A DNA stretch of 64,000 bases, taken from positions 1 to 64,000 of the forward strand of contig CAXKVR010000267.1 of the NCBI GenBank assembly GCA_964058845.1. The letters are read 5' to 3'. The position numbers and the translations under genes were made by a program. Below are positions 1 through 11,812 of this stretch, one piece after another. Position 1 is the stretch's first letter. Each line of letters opens with the position of its first letter. The stretch comes from Carex sylvatica. Lineage: Eukaryota; Streptophyta; Magnoliopsida; Poales; Cyperaceae. The notes beneath the pieces are model-generated. The model saw only the letters and a list, made by a program, of their open reading frames with translations. It was not told the origin of the DNA and made no database searches.

Positions 1-131
1 ATTGATCACTCACAAAGCCCTAATAACCACAGAATGATAAAAGTACATAATCCTATCCCTATATTAACTTAAATAAATGGTAAACCTAAATGGTCTTAAT
101 TAATCAGAGAGGATGGTGGAAGCGAAATTAC

Positions 132-1607
132 CTCATCGAACAAGAACAAACCAAGCTTTTTTAAATTAGGAGAACGCTTGAGCAAACAAGCTATCAGGTA
201 AAAGTCATAGCTCATATCCCATTTTCCACTCACGACAAGTTTCTTCAAGTTGTTGAAATTTCTGCAGTTAGGTATCTCCTTCTCCAATTGCTCCTTTATT
301 TAAAAAAAACAGCAAGGAACATGATTTTTACAGGGAATTACCAACATTGTTTTCCAAACATGTAACATATAAAAAAGGTAAGCGGACCGGGGTTACATCA
401 AGCACTGCAACTTTCACGTATAGAAAGCCATACAACTACACTAATGATGATTACTGCAATTTGTGGGTTTTTGGGTTTGATAATTTAAACAAAAAGCTTA
501 TTTAGTATGAAAAAGAACGCAAAGTAGAATTTTTATATAAAAGGTAATCAATTGCAAGCAGTCAGAAGTAAATGATCATGTGGAGCTACAATAAACATGT
601 AAAATTTGTTAGCAAACTTCAATAAAAGGTACCCCAGAAATCATAACCCTAGATACATGGCATTATCATACTTTAAATTCATGTGTACACATTTTATTAA
701 CACCCAGAAACAAAATCTGGCAACAAGGAATGTGCTTATGTTAAACCAAAAAGAAACCAGTCTGTTCATGAACATTTTTGTAAACCCAACAAATAAGGAA
801 AAAGTTATTGATTTTATAGGGCTGACAAAATAGCATACCTTCAACTTAGGGAGCAAGTGCAAGTGAAGCTTTAAATTTGTAACATTTGAAAGACCACAAA
901 AAAGGCTCAGAACCGCCACATAATCAACAGGAAACTGATATAATCTGATATGAGCATTTACAAGAGATGACATGTTCTTCAATGAAATGCCACCCCTTGC
1001 GAGATCTATTCGCATGGACAAAGATACAAGATTAGGGCAAGAAATTTGCATTTGCTCATATAGAAGACAATCATTCAAAGTCAACTCCTTTAACACTTCA
1101 GAGGAAATGCTTGAGAAATTCAACTCACAACAACGTAGGATCAGCCTTTCAAGAGAGGGGCACCCCATGAAAAGCTTTTGAGTAAAATCGTGTTGGAGCT
1201 CTACCTTAGTCAGCTCCAGAAATTTCAAAGATGGTAGATTTATTGATACCGGCCTAATGATGGTTTTCACTTTGGCGTAGAGAGACATCGAAAGATGTTG
1301 TAGGCTTGCACTGGAGAAAACTAAATCAGGCACATCTAATAAATTACCGGCCCTACAGGTAAGGAAGATGTGGATATGCAGTGGCATAAGAAGCAATACA
1401 CGGTCAACCCATCCAAAAGAGGCATCAGGTTCAAAACTATAAAATTGACGCATGCAACAAACTCTATCCAAGTTTGTTGGCGCTCGGTTATCCAAAAAAC
1501 CAGTCATGAACCGCTCAACCCTACCCACAGACATTCTCAACTGCTCAGACCTAGCCACAGCAATTGTCCGTTCTTCATCACTGTCTCCACTGCAATCATC
1601 CTTGTAT
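132..1607 (-). pseudogene. F-box/LRR/FBD family gene, 5'-truncated (F-box lost)
   Basis: Minus-strand remnant of the local F-box/LRR/FBD family. The long exon is readable from about 1607 to 839. It encodes the linker and leucine-rich part ([50 protein letters not shown]) and ends at a GT donor at 838-837 placed as in the paralogues. Exon 2 is 293-132 and encodes EQLEKEIPNCRNFNNLKKL; the ATG seen before this exon in paralogues is ATA here. The last FBD exon should lie left of position 1 and cannot be seen. Homology stops abruptly near 1607, just where the F-box should be joined, and a repeat-rich insertion follows. The F-box (about 60 residues plus) is not found up to 3800, so the product could not bind SKP1. 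Remaining exons show no internal stop. The 297-838 interval is intron 1. Confidence 0.85.
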
Positions 1608-1697
1608 TGAAAAAAAATAAAAAAATATTATCAGAGAAAAAAGTTTTTAAATGTACTATTTGTTGAAAAAAAATAAAAAAATATTATCAGAGAAATT
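1608..1697. repeat. Imperfect direct duplication at the truncation point
   Basis: An A-rich stretch ending in ATTATCAGAGAAA occurs twice, at about 1608-1641 and 1663-1697. The first copy abuts the last homologous codon of the truncated F-box gene. This may mark the breakpoint, or be a local duplication made when the adjacent element inserted. Confidence 0.6.
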
Positions 1698-2052
1698 TAA
1701 TTTCTACCATCGCACCTAGCGGATGCGGACCTATTTACTGAGGCTGCATCTAGCGAATGAGATCTCAGAATAGAGTCCGCATCTAGGAGATGAGGCCCTA
1801 TTTTTTTTTTTTTCATATAAGATTTTTTATTTATTTGAGTGTGGACCCTATTCTAAGGCCTCATCTGCTAAATGTGGATCCTATTCTAAGGCCTCATCCA
1901 CTAGTTGCGGACTTTATCTTGAGACCTCATATGCTAGATGCGGCCCCTAGTAAATTGGTCCGCATCAGATGCGGCCAAGGCAGAAATCAAATTTTTCAGA
2001 AAAGATATTATTTTTTTTTTCAAAAAATAGTACACTTAAATTTTTTCGAAAA
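1642..2052. mobile_element. MITE-like inverted-repeat element with internal 33-bp repeats
   Basis: About 45 bp at 1642-1690 (core AATGTACTATTTGTTGAAAA) recur inverted at 2007-2052 (core CAAAAAATAGTACACTTAAA). Between them lie GC-richer repeats with the motif TAGATGCGG in both orientations. No coding capacity is seen. The target duplication was not resolved, so the superfamily is unknown. Confidence 0.45.
1841..1950. repeat. 33-bp tandem repeat, about 3.3 copies
   Basis: Units start at 1841, 1874, 1907 and 1940, exactly 33 bp apart, each beginning G(T/C)GGA or GCGGC and containing a CCTCAT core. The length is a multiple of three, so an open frame over 1790-2062 shows an 11-residue repeat (DPILRPH). 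I take this frame as a by-product of the repeat, not a gene. Confidence 0.75.
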
Positions 2053-2124
2053 TTCCTACTAAATATGCTATGAACAAAAAAAGTGGGAAGCATTTATAGG
2101 TTTATGAAAATTGCTCCATAACAC

Positions 2125-2406
2125 CATAGTGACAGATGAATTATTTGGGTTCGATTCGGCGAGGTCAAAAATTTGTTATTCGGAAATAATTCGAAATTAT
2201 CCGAATCAAAGATTTCAGTCCAGCAAAAGAGGAAAACAAAAAAAATGTTTTGAGAAAAAATCGCGAATAATTCGTAAAATTCGGAGAAAATTAATAAAAT
2301 TCGTAAATTATTCGGGTTTAATTCAGTCAACCAATTCAATATTCAGTTCGACAACTCAAAAAAATAAATTATTCGGATTTAATTCGTGAATCTTAATGTG
2401 ACTATG
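2125..2406. mobile_element. Putative small hAT-like MITE
   Basis: Ends read CATAGTGACA at 2125 and, inverted, CATAGTCACA at 2406. Flanking 8-mers CATAACAC and GATAATAC differ at two positions, compatible with an aged 8-bp target duplication. Subterminal copies of AATTATTCGG fit hAT-type non-autonomous elements. No coding sequence. Confidence 0.45.
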
Positions 2407-3799
2407 GATAATACTAAATATATATATTGGCGTCCTTAAGGAAAAAAATAATATTTGCCGGACAAACTTGATTCTATTGTCAACATGCAATCCAAAAAAA
2501 ATTATGCGAAGAAACAAATATTGTATTGCAAATCATAATATCATATTCTTTCTTGACAATCAAATTAATATTAATTAAGTAGATATATATTTTTTTTGAA
2601 TATTAATTTTGTGCTCCAAAAATATACAATATAAAATTGTTTTACCCATTATATTTTTTAAGAATGTGATCCACATCAAAAGACTTAATAATTGTATATA
2701 TCGCACGGTCAATGTCTAACAATTAGTAACCTCATCTTCTATTTCATCTTTCTTTTTAATTTCAATTTGGATGTAAATGTATTTGTAAATGATATCCATA
2801 TTGTAGTTTTTTATTATTCGGAAGTGGATACAGATACGAATTTAAAAGAGGATACATATATGATAATATTCCCACTCAGATTTTTTAAATTCGAATACGT
2901 TGTTGTAGAGGCTCATATATCATTTGAATTTAGACTTTTAAAGTATAATATAAAATATTATTTAAAAAACAATTAATTTTAGATCTAACTATACCCATTA
3001 TATCTTCTTATGTTTCATAATTTATTAAGGTTTGTAATTTATTGATATCTTTTTATCATCCTTATATAATTATTTTAACTTTTATTTGTTATGAAAATAT
3101 TAGATATTTATTATGAAATATGTGATAATTTTATTTTAATATCTGAATTATGTTTGTATTCAAATCTATAATTTTTTGTTCAATCCAATATTATATTCAA
3201 AATTAGCTGTATTCATATTTAAAATCAGCTGTAATGCAAAACTTTCTATGTTTCTATCTATAAGTGAAAGCCCTGGCAAAAAAAAAAAAAATTAAGTTGA
3301 TTGTACTCACATAAATGTTTTTAAAATGTGGTTATTTTGGTTTACTATGCTATGAAAGGCAATCTAAAAAAATCTAAATTCTGTGTGTTCCTACAACTGC
3401 ACACTATTCAATAGAAGAGAGATTGATATGGTGAAATATGTACAATTTCTATCCACTTTATATAACAAAATCCATTAAAGTCAGTAAATGTACACCATTA
3501 TTGATATCAACATCCATGAAAAACAAACACTTCACATGATATTAGGTTAACATTTTTGATTGGTCAGCTCAGAGCAAGGTGCAATTGTACCATTATTGAT
3601 ATCAACAATGGCAGACTGCTGCTCTCTATAATGGCATAAAATACAGGCTCTTAGTGTTCAATACACCAAAGACAAAGCGGATCTCAAAATAAGTTAACAA
3701 TACTAACTTCAACATTAAAAATAAATTCATATCCAAACATAACTTGCCAGGAATTACGAGGGATGATAGGGATGATTGACAAACTAAGTTAATAACAGA
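2407..3799. other. AT-rich intergenic stretch
   Basis: No gene is supported. Open frames here are short and of low complexity. The segment from about 3560 to 3799 is the 3' flank of the F-box gene at 3800-6060; similar sequence follows the paralogous last exons near 43110-43250, 49880-50020 and 62590-62740. Confidence 0.6.
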
Positions 3800-6060
3800 C
3801 TAAGTTATGATCAAATTCCCTATTTCCTTTACATATGAATTCAAATTTCTGATCATAACATTGATGAGCTCGCTAGACAATTGACCCCTATACACATGAC
3901 CGATTTTAACTGTCTTGAGATACTCATACTGGAACAAACCATCTCCTGAAACGTCTTGTTCGGCCTCTTGTATTTGACCTTGGTTCTGTTAGAATAGAAA
4001 GAAAATCATAAGTATTGCTAACATCAAATTTTATCAGCATTTTCAAACAATTGGAAGCTTTGTCAACTCAAACTATTACTAGACTTGTCTGAAATGGTAG
4101 CAGAGTTTTTACATATACTCGCATTTAACTAGAGCAGTATGGTACCAGAAGGATTTAGCCTCTTTTACACCTCAATTCATTCATAAACCCCAAATAACAA
4201 AAGAATGATAAAAGTATTTAATAAAGTCGAGTTAGAATTAACCAGACTGCTAGTTTAGAGAAGAAGTGTAGAAGAAAAATATGGCACTACTAATTATTAT
4301 TTTGTACATTGAACAAAAACACATTTGTTTTTCATTTGTACTAATTCTTTGTACCAAAATTTTAGTACATAATGCTATATATCCTTACATTAACTTTACT
4401 AAATGGTAGACATATATAGAGTCTTAATTAATTAGAGAGGGAGAGAGGGAGCAAGAGTGAGATTACCTCACAGAGCAACAAATGAAGCTCTTTTAAATTA
4501 GGAGAATGCTTAAGCAAACAAGGTATGAAGTAGACGTCATAGCTCATATCCCATGTTCCTTTCACAACAAGCTTCCTCAAATTGTTGAATTTTCTAATAT
4601 TAGGTATATCCTTCTCCACTTGATCCTTCATCTGAAAAACAAGCAAGCAACGTGATTTTTACAGGGAACTAATTACCATTATTGTGTATTCCGAACAGGC
4701 AACATATATAAAAGCTAACTGAACAGGCTTTCATCAAGCAAAGCAACTTTAATGTTGCAAAGGCACACACCCACACAAATGATGGTTACTGCAATATGCG
4801 GGTTTATTTTGATGTCAATATATAATTCAAAGAAAAAACTTGATTTAGTATGAATTAAGAACCGAGAAGTAGAACCTGTATATAAAATGATATCAATTGC
4901 AAGCTAGCAGTCAGAAGTAAATGATCATGTGGAAGTGTAACTATATATAATAAACATGTAAACTTTGTTTGCCAACTTCAATAAAAGGTACCTCCAAACC
5001 ATAGCCCAGACACATGACATTTTTTGGAATCCAAAAAACAAATGAAAAAGTTTTGTAGTATTGATGTTATAGAGCTGACAAAATATTATACCTTGAACTG
5101 AGGAATGTTCAATTGAAGCTCTAAATTTGTAACATCTGAAAGACCACCAAAAAGGTTCAGAACCGGCACATCATCACTAAAATACCCATCTAATTTGATG
5201 ACGACATTTACAAGAGATGACATGTTCTTCAATGAAATGCCAACCCCTTTGAGATTAATCATCATGTCCAAAGATATAAGAGCAGGGCAAGAAATTTGCA
5301 TTTGCTCAAATATATAACAATCGTGCAAAATCAACTCCTTCAACACTTCAGAGCAAATACCTGAGAAATACAAATGACAATAATGTAGTTTCAACCTTTG
5401 AAGAGAAGGGCAACCCATGAAAAGCTTTTGAGCAAAATCGTCATGGAGCTTTATCCAAGTCAGCTCCAGAAATTTCAGAGAAGGTAAATTTATTGATACC
5501 GGCCTAATGATGGTATTATTGATGCTGGTGCAGATGCTGGTGTAGACAGTCATCGAAAGATGCTGCAAGTTTGAACAGGAGAAAACTAAATCAGGTATAT
5601 CTATCAAATTACTACTAAAAATGACGATATCAATCATTAGTGGCCTAAGAAGCGCTACACGTTCAAGCCATCCAATAGAGGCATCAACTTGAGAAATATG
5701 ACGCACGCAACAAACTCTATCTAAGTTTGTTGGCGCTCGGTTATCCAAAAAACCAGTCACAAACCGCTCAAACCTTGCAGACATTCTTAATGCTTCATTA
5801 CAATCTCCACTATAATAATGATCCCCAGATACCAAGAAATTAGTATGTTTGATGTCTAAAACTGGCACAACAGCCCATATGTTTTTCCATCTTTTGGACA
5901 AAATGCAGGTCTGCACGGCCTCTTTCGTGTTCATAAATGAGAGGATATGGGTCAATACATCATCAGGCAAGCTACTTATCATGTCAATCTCGAAATTATT
6001 TTCGTTAATAGAAGAAACTCCATTATTCATGCATAGCCACTTAGCCCTGGTCTTGTTCAT
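3800..6060 (-). CDS. F-box/LRR/FBD-like protein, coding exons open
   Basis: Three exons, complement(6060..5092, 4625 or 4631..4467, 3985..3800), all in phase 0, give about 437-439 residues. The F-box is at residues about 27-70 ([20 protein letters not shown], then [16 protein letters not shown]). Leucine-rich segments run from about residue 150 to 323 ([36 protein letters not shown]). Exons 2 and 3 form the FBD-like tail ([26 protein letters not shown] stop at 3802-3800). Splice sites are GT-AG: donors at 5091-5090 and 4466-4465, acceptors before 4625/4631 and 3985. Exon 2 has two in-frame acceptors six bases apart; paralogues suggest the one after ATGAAG. Family role: SKP1-binding adaptor in an SCF ubiquitin ligase; the substrate is unknown. 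It is the only copy here without a lesion. Its leader (6061-6180) matches the paralogues' leader but without their leader intron. Whether it is expressed cannot be told. Confidence 0.88.
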
Positions 6061-6180
6061 ATTTCAGTGCTCAAACAAGAATTCTCTGAGCGCCTCTTGT
6101 GCAGGATTAATTCGTCTGCTACTAATTTGGTTGAGAAGAGAAGTCGTATTGGTAGAAACGAGGGAATAGCATTTGCTGGT

Positions 6181-6447
6181 AGCGGCACTGCTACTAATTT
6201 TGTGATCTATATTTAGGGCTTATTGGTAAAGTACTATAAGAAGCGCTAGAAAAAATAGAAAAAGTTCTTAAAAACGTTTAAAAATAGAGATAAATTCAAC
6301 TTACTATTTAGATAATTATAAATTTCTTTAATGTTTTTTTTCCAACCTTTTTTTTTTTTTTTTTTTGTACAGGTCGGTAAAACCGTCACATATATGTAGT
6401 AATAAACTAGAAAAATATATATTTGATAATCAGTGGCTATTATGTTA
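6181..6447. other. Upstream flank with dispersed AT-rich repeat
   Basis: A segment around 6270-6410 (phrases like AATTATAAATTTCTTTAATG and GGTCGGTAAAACCGT) recurs at 7610-7760 and, more loosely, near 55610-55800, 56290-56350 and 57340-57420. It is a dispersed, partly inverted repeat without coding capacity. No clear promoter motif could be chosen for the neighbouring gene. Confidence 0.5.
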
Positions 6448-6966
6448 AAGAATAATTATATCATTCCCCTCACCTATGTCCCCTCATTTATCCCTGCGCT
6501 CTCTCTCCCAATATTAACTTCTTTAACTGATATTTATCCCCCCATTTATTCCGCTAATTAATAACTTTCATTTATCCTCGCATTAAATTATATAGCCCTC
6601 TAATAACAATCCCCGCATTAATTATACTGTCCTCTAATAATAATTCCTGCATTAATTATACTGTCCTCTAATAACAATCCCCGCATTAATTATACTGTCA
6701 TCTAATAACGATCGATCCCAATGGTCCACCAGTTAAGAAAGTTATTAGAGGACAGTATAATTAATGCGGGGATTGTTATTAGATGACAGTATAATTAATG
6801 CGGTGGTTGTTATTAGAGAACAATATAATTTAATGCGGGAATAAATGGAAGTTATTAGCGGGATAAATGAGGGGATAAATGTCAGTTAAGGAAGTTAATA
6901 TTGACAGAGAAATTGCGGAGATAAAGGGGGGGGGGACAGGGGTGAGGGAATGATATAATTATTCTT
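6448..6966. mobile_element. Foldback element with arms of about 230-265 bp
   Basis: The left arm starts AAGAATAATTATATCATTCC at 6448. The right arm ends with its exact complement at 6966. The centre is a short spacer around 6716-6735. Inside the arms a unit of about 45 bp (core CCCCGCATTAATTATACTGTC minus its last base) is repeated three times on the left, with matching inverted units on the right. The DNA could fold into a long hairpin. No coding sequence; target duplication unclear. Confidence 0.8.
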
Positions 6967-6974
6967 CATTTAAT

Positions 6975-7205
6975 GGTTCTCAATTGTGCGGGGACGATAC
7001 AAAGAAAAAAGGAAATTTTGTGCGAGGATAACTGATGGATGAATGTTCAAGAAAAAATAAAATTGAGCGGCCCCCCCATGGTTATTTTGGAAGTTGAGTG
7101 GTCCCCAGTGGTCCACCCAGTTGTGCAGAGATGATATAAAGAAAAAAAGGAATTCTTGCACGGAAAAACGGATGGATTGTTTTGGACCAAAAAATTAATA
7201 GAATT
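6975..7205. repeat. Diverged tandem duplication of about 145 bp
   Basis: A segment with AATTGTGCGGGGACGATA, a run AAAGAAAAAAGGAA and then CTGATGGATG at 6980-7063 recurs from about 7122 (AGTTGTGCAGAGATGATA). The copies are clearly diverged. No gene is seen; a C-run near 7070 and a GTGGTCC motif lie between the copies. Confidence 0.55.
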
Positions 7206-8040
7206 CACTGCATAGGAATTAATACTTTCCTGAGTGAAGGTAAATAATTCAATGATCCATGTTAAATGCTTGCATTTTTCTCCTAATTTAGTGGTCCTGT
7301 CGTGATTTTTTTGGAAGTTAGTGCAGGGTGTTTTGCGGAGATAAAGGTGCGAAAATTGTTATCAGGACCTCTTTTTTAAACAGTCCTGAGTTGAGAGGTA
7401 TACAACTCTCTGTTTTATAAAACCAACAGGGCATTTTTTTTCTTCTGAATAGCGCCGTTGCATGGCTACATACTGAGCTATGAGGTTATAAATCGAGAAA
7501 ATCTATCCAACTATACTAAAATAGAAAAAAAAAGTATCTAAAAATATGTTTTAAAAATAGGGGATAAAGCCAAGTTTCTCCTTTTTCTTGAGAAGGAATT
7601 AACCAAGCTACACTTTTAATAATTATAAATTTCTTTTATGTTTTTTCCAGGTCATTTTTTTGTCTTTTGTATAATTTGGTAAAATCGATACATTTAGTAA
7701 TAAAATAGAAAAAAAAAATCTGGAAAAATGTCTTAAAAATATTGAATAAATCCAAGTTAATGTTGGGAATCAATGTTTATTTTGCTTGTTAAAAATAGGA
7801 AACTTATTTGAAATAATATGTTGCTCATTTTCAATTCAACTTTCAAATCATTTATGTGTGTACATAATTTTCCGAATATAATTAAAGTGTAAATTGAGAG
7901 AGAAAATCAAAGTAAAACAATGATCCGGATCATGGACATTTAAGTTCTAAGATATCAAAAGAAATTTATTAATTTTAATACTATAAATGAAAAAATCTTC
8001 CTTTTTTTCCAAGAGCTTATTTATATATTTCCTTCTTGCG
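7206..8040. other. AT-rich intergenic stretch
   Basis: No coding sequence supported. 7490-7760 holds a second, partly inverted copy of the dispersed AT-rich repeat described at 6181-6447. Confidence 0.5.
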
Positions 8041-8944
8041 CTTCTTATTTATTTCCCTTCTTCTCTTTGCCTACTTCCGTTCGTTTTTCTACCAATACGA
8101 ATTCTCCTCCCAACCAAATTGGTAGCGGGCTAGCAACAAGTTGAGCTGGTATAATTATTCACTGCTGGTGCTATTATTGATAGATTTATTTTCACCTTTT
8201 TTTAGTTACTTTTTATTACAAATTTGCCTTGGTAATTGCTCAAGTATGGTATAAAAATTTTTGTAGCCAAAAATAGGGTACTGGGGCGGCGGGGCCATTG
8301 TATTATTTTGATAATTATATAAGAAAGGCATCTGAAGAATATTGTTCCTTTTAGTTTAGATCTGGTTCCTCCTATTCCATGGATTTCTAGTTCATGACTC
8401 GGTGGAATCCTATTGTAATACGTGTCTATATGTGTTCCTCCTATTCCTGACTACATTGTAATGCAGGAATTCTGCATGCCAGATGTTTGCATGGAGATTG
8501 TAGAACATGACCGGATCAGTAGCTTGCCTGATGAGGTTTTGATCCATATCCTTTCGTTTCTGAGCACGAAAGAGGCTGTTTACACGTCTGTCTTGTTGAA
8601 AACATGGAGAAAGATTTGGGCTACCATGCCAATTCTGAATTTCAATTCCGGTGAATTCTTGATGGATGATCTAGATGATGATGAAGGGAGAAAATCTGGG
8701 GCTGGGTTTGAGCGGTTTGTGCATGGTGTTTTGGACAATCGGGAATCAACAAACTTGGATATAGTTCATTACTCGCGTCAAATTCATTGGAGTGAAGCTC
8801 TTGTCTCTATGGAATGGCTTGATCGTGTGGCACTTTTAATGCCACAGGTGATCCATATAGACATTGATGGAAACTTTAATGAAGTAGATTTACCTGATTT
8901 AATTTTCTCTTGTGCAGGCCTACAACGTCTTGTGATGAAGTTCT

Positions 8945-9236
8945 TGTTGGAAATTTCTGGAAGAGAAAACTGAGAAGAAGATTTGCAAGGAATAACTTCT
9001 ACTACTTTTTCTGCTCAACACAAATTACAAAGTTCTACAGAATTTAAAGTACAACAATTATCTAAAATAACTACCCACTAATAACTATCCACTACATAAC
9101 ATGTACTAAAAATAATAACCATACTGAAAAATAACTTGCAACACTCATAGCAGTTTTACACATCACAAAAACTACTTTCTAACCAACTTAATTTCTGCAG
9201 ATTTTCTAGAACCAATTTATGAATTAATTCTCAACA
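8945..9236 (-). repeat. Copia 3' LTR
   Basis: 292 bp, TGTTGGAAATTTCTGG to ATTCTCAACA as read on the plus strand. It carries 17 extra bp relative to the other LTR, in two indels near 8987-8990 and 9075-9090. Confidence 0.95.
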
Positions 9237-9246
9237 CTCCCCCTTG
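9237..9246 (-). other. Copia polypurine tract
   Basis: Minus strand CAAGGGGGAG directly abuts the 3' LTR, the expected plus-strand primer site. Confidence 0.85.
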
Positions 9247-9249
9247 ATT

Positions 9250-11776
9250 CAAAATTGGTTATCCAAATGCTGTTTGGAATAGCTCGAATTTGCCTCGTGC
9301 CAATGCCTTTGGGAGTATGTCTGTTGTCATTCCTCCTTTCTCCGAGCTTCTTCAAAGGTTGAGGATCTACCACATATAATACCTGTGTTTCTTTATACAA
9401 CTCCTGCACAGACTTGGTCCTTCTAACCGATGTATTTAGGTTGTGATTACGCCTCTTGTAAACCTTGTATGTTGGTGTAGTGCTTGGTGTGCCATGTGTG
9501 GGACTTGGAATTCTGTCAGATTCATTTTCTGAATCTGCACTATTGCTGATCAGATTCTCCGCTTCATCAATTTCTTTGTCATGTGTTGGTACTACATCAT
9601 TTTCTGCTGGTTCTACAATCTCTACTTCTTGTATATTCTCTTTCCACTGCCAACTTGCATTCTCATCAAACAAAATATTTCTACTCACCACAACTTTACC
9701 ACTGTTTGGGTTGTACAGTCTATAACCCTTAAACTCTGTGTAATAGCCAATGAATATTAACTTTTCTGATTTTTCATCCAGTTTTTCTCTTCTTTGTGAG
9801 TTGATTAAGGTATATGCAATAGAACCAAACACTTTCAAGTGACCAACTCCAGGTTTTCTCTCAAACCAAGCCTCAAAAGGGGTTTTGTTCATCACTGCTT
9901 TAGTTGGAGACAAATTCAACAAATAAACCGCAGTTGCTACTGCTTCAGCCCATAACATATTAGGCAAACCTTTCAATTTTAGCATGCTTCTAGCTAATTC
10001 AACAACAGTTCTATTTTTGCTCTCTGTGTATGGTGTGGTTAATTCATGGTGTATGCCTTCTTTTTCACAGAATCTCTTAAATTAAGTGGACTGGAATTCT
10101 CCTCCTTTATCAGTCCTTAACACTTTCAAACTCTTTTCAGTTTGCTTTTCTACAAAGGCCTTAAACTTCTTAAAGTTTTCAAATGTTTCTCCCTTATCTT
10201 GCAAAAAATAAATCCAACTCATTCGACTAAAATCATCAGTAAAAAGGAGAAAATATTTGCTGCCACCCAATGATGCAGTTTGCATTGGTCCACATAGGTC
10301 TGCATGAACTATTTCGATGATTTGTGTTGCTCTGTTAGACTGACCTTTAGGACAGGGTAATTTTGATTGTTTTCCATAGATATACCCTTCACATACACCT
10401 ATTTGATCAATCTCAGGCAGCCCATAAACCATTTGTTTCTGATTCAACAATTTCAACCCATTGATATTTAGATGCCCATATCTAAGATGCCATAACTCAG
10501 TTTTGCTTAACCCTTTTACTGCCATTGCTCTCTCTTTTACACCCAAAATTTCAAGTGGAAACAACTTGTTGGTTGCCATTCTTACTTCAACTAATGATTG
10601 ATTTGTGGTTTTATCCTTGATTGCACAAGAATTTCCTTCAAACAAGATTGAATACCCACTCTCCATCAATTGCCCGATGCTGAGTAGGTTTTGTGACAAG
10701 TCTGGAATGAAATAAACATTATGCAAATATTTCATACCATTTTGGTTGGTGTGCACTGCTACTGTGCCCTTGCCTTCCACTTGAATCAGTTTGTCATCAC
10801 CAAGTTTGACCTTCAATTTGTGGTTTTCATCCAATTCTTCAAACAAATGCCTATTACGAGTCATGTGATTGGAACAACCACTGTCAAGGAACCATATGGT
10901 GCTTGCATCAATTTCACCTTCTGTACTAGCCATAAAAAGCGTTGGTTGCTCGCTTTTCTCTTCTACATAGCTTGCTTGGTTCTCCTCCCTTTGCTTCTTA
11001 TAGCACTCGGATTGATAGTGCCCAAATTTATGGCAGTAGTAGCACTTGATTTCTTTTCTATCACTCTGAAACTGAAATTCACCGGTTCTGCCACAACCAC
11101 GTCCTCCTCTGCCTCGGCCTCTGCCACGGTAGGACTCTGCCTTCATGTAAAATGTCCTTTCATCGCCTTTCTCCTCTGATCTGGACAGCCTCGCTTCATG
11201 GGTCTGCAGTGATCCCATCAGTTCATCAAAGGGATAGGTTGAGAAATCTTTTGACTCTTCAATTGCTGCCACAACATGATCAAATTTTGTTGTTAGGCTT
11301 CTCAGCACCTTGGCCACCACGGTTTGCTCTGTGAGGTTGTCTCCATATGCTCGAATTTGGTTGACAACTGTTGTGACTCTTGACAGAAAAATCTGCACTG
11401 ATTCTTCTGTTTTCATCTGCAGTGTCTCGAAATCTCGACGTAGCCCTTGCAATTTCATGGCAATAACTCGTGAACTTCCTTGAAATGCAGTCTTTAAGGT
11501 TGTCCATGCTTCTTTAGCGGTGGTTGCTGCAGTAATCTTTGAGAAATTCGTATCATGCACTGATTGTTGCATAAAAAACAGTGCTCGCGCATCCTTCCTC
11601 TGATTTTCTTGCAAATTAGGTCCTTCAGTAGGCACGCCAGTCTCTACTAAATCCCACAAACCATGTGACTTGAACAGGGTTTTCATCTTGATGCTCCAAA
11701 ATTCGTAATTTTCACCTTTGAACAATGGAATTGCTGGTTGAGTTACATTGACGGTGTTGCCTAGGGTTTCAGCCAT
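9250..11776 (-). pseudogene. Copia gag-pol remnant (gag, protease, integrase; RT absent)
   Basis: Begins MAETLGNTVNVTQ at 11776. Gag core is followed by a CCHC knuckle (CYYCHKFGHYQSEC), an aspartic protease centre (WFLDSGCSNHM), a GAG-pre-integrase segment (LWHLRYGHLN) and the integrase core (HADLCGPM, FTDDFSRMSWIYF, LRTDKGGEF). Lesions seen: a TAA at 10084-10082 within integrase; the second zinc-ligand pair reads CEGY instead of the usual CxxC; and after VVDPQ the frame shifts, because another frame continues TFEEARRKEE. At about 9330 the sequence then jumps straight to an RNase H tail (TTDILPKALARGKFELF, stop) near the 3' LTR. Reverse transcriptase and most of RNase H are therefore deleted. 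Family function: reverse transcription and integration of the element's own RNA. Confidence 0.9.
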
Positions 11777-11797
11777 TTGTGCCCAATGAATCGACTC

Positions 11798-11809
11798 GCT
11801 CTGATACCA
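11798..11809 (-). other. Copia primer binding site (initiator Met tRNA)
   Basis: Minus strand TGGTATCAGAGC, complementary to the 3' end of plant initiator methionine tRNA, three bases from the 5' LTR. Confidence 0.92.
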
Positions 11810-11812
11810 ATT

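Noticed and set aside
1790..2062. Open frame with an 11-residue repeat
   Set aside because: Explained by the 33-bp tandem repeat whose length is a multiple of three; flanked by T-runs and inside a MITE-like element.
8422..8475. Upstream ATG at 8422 as start of the F-box gene
   Set aside because: It lies within the leader intron defined by comparison with the paralogue; the acceptor GCAG at 8466 precedes the in-frame ATG at 8476.
9465..11334. Several plus-strand frames (9465-9725, 10721-11179, 11152-11334)
   Set aside because: Antisense shadows of the copia gag-pol sequence.
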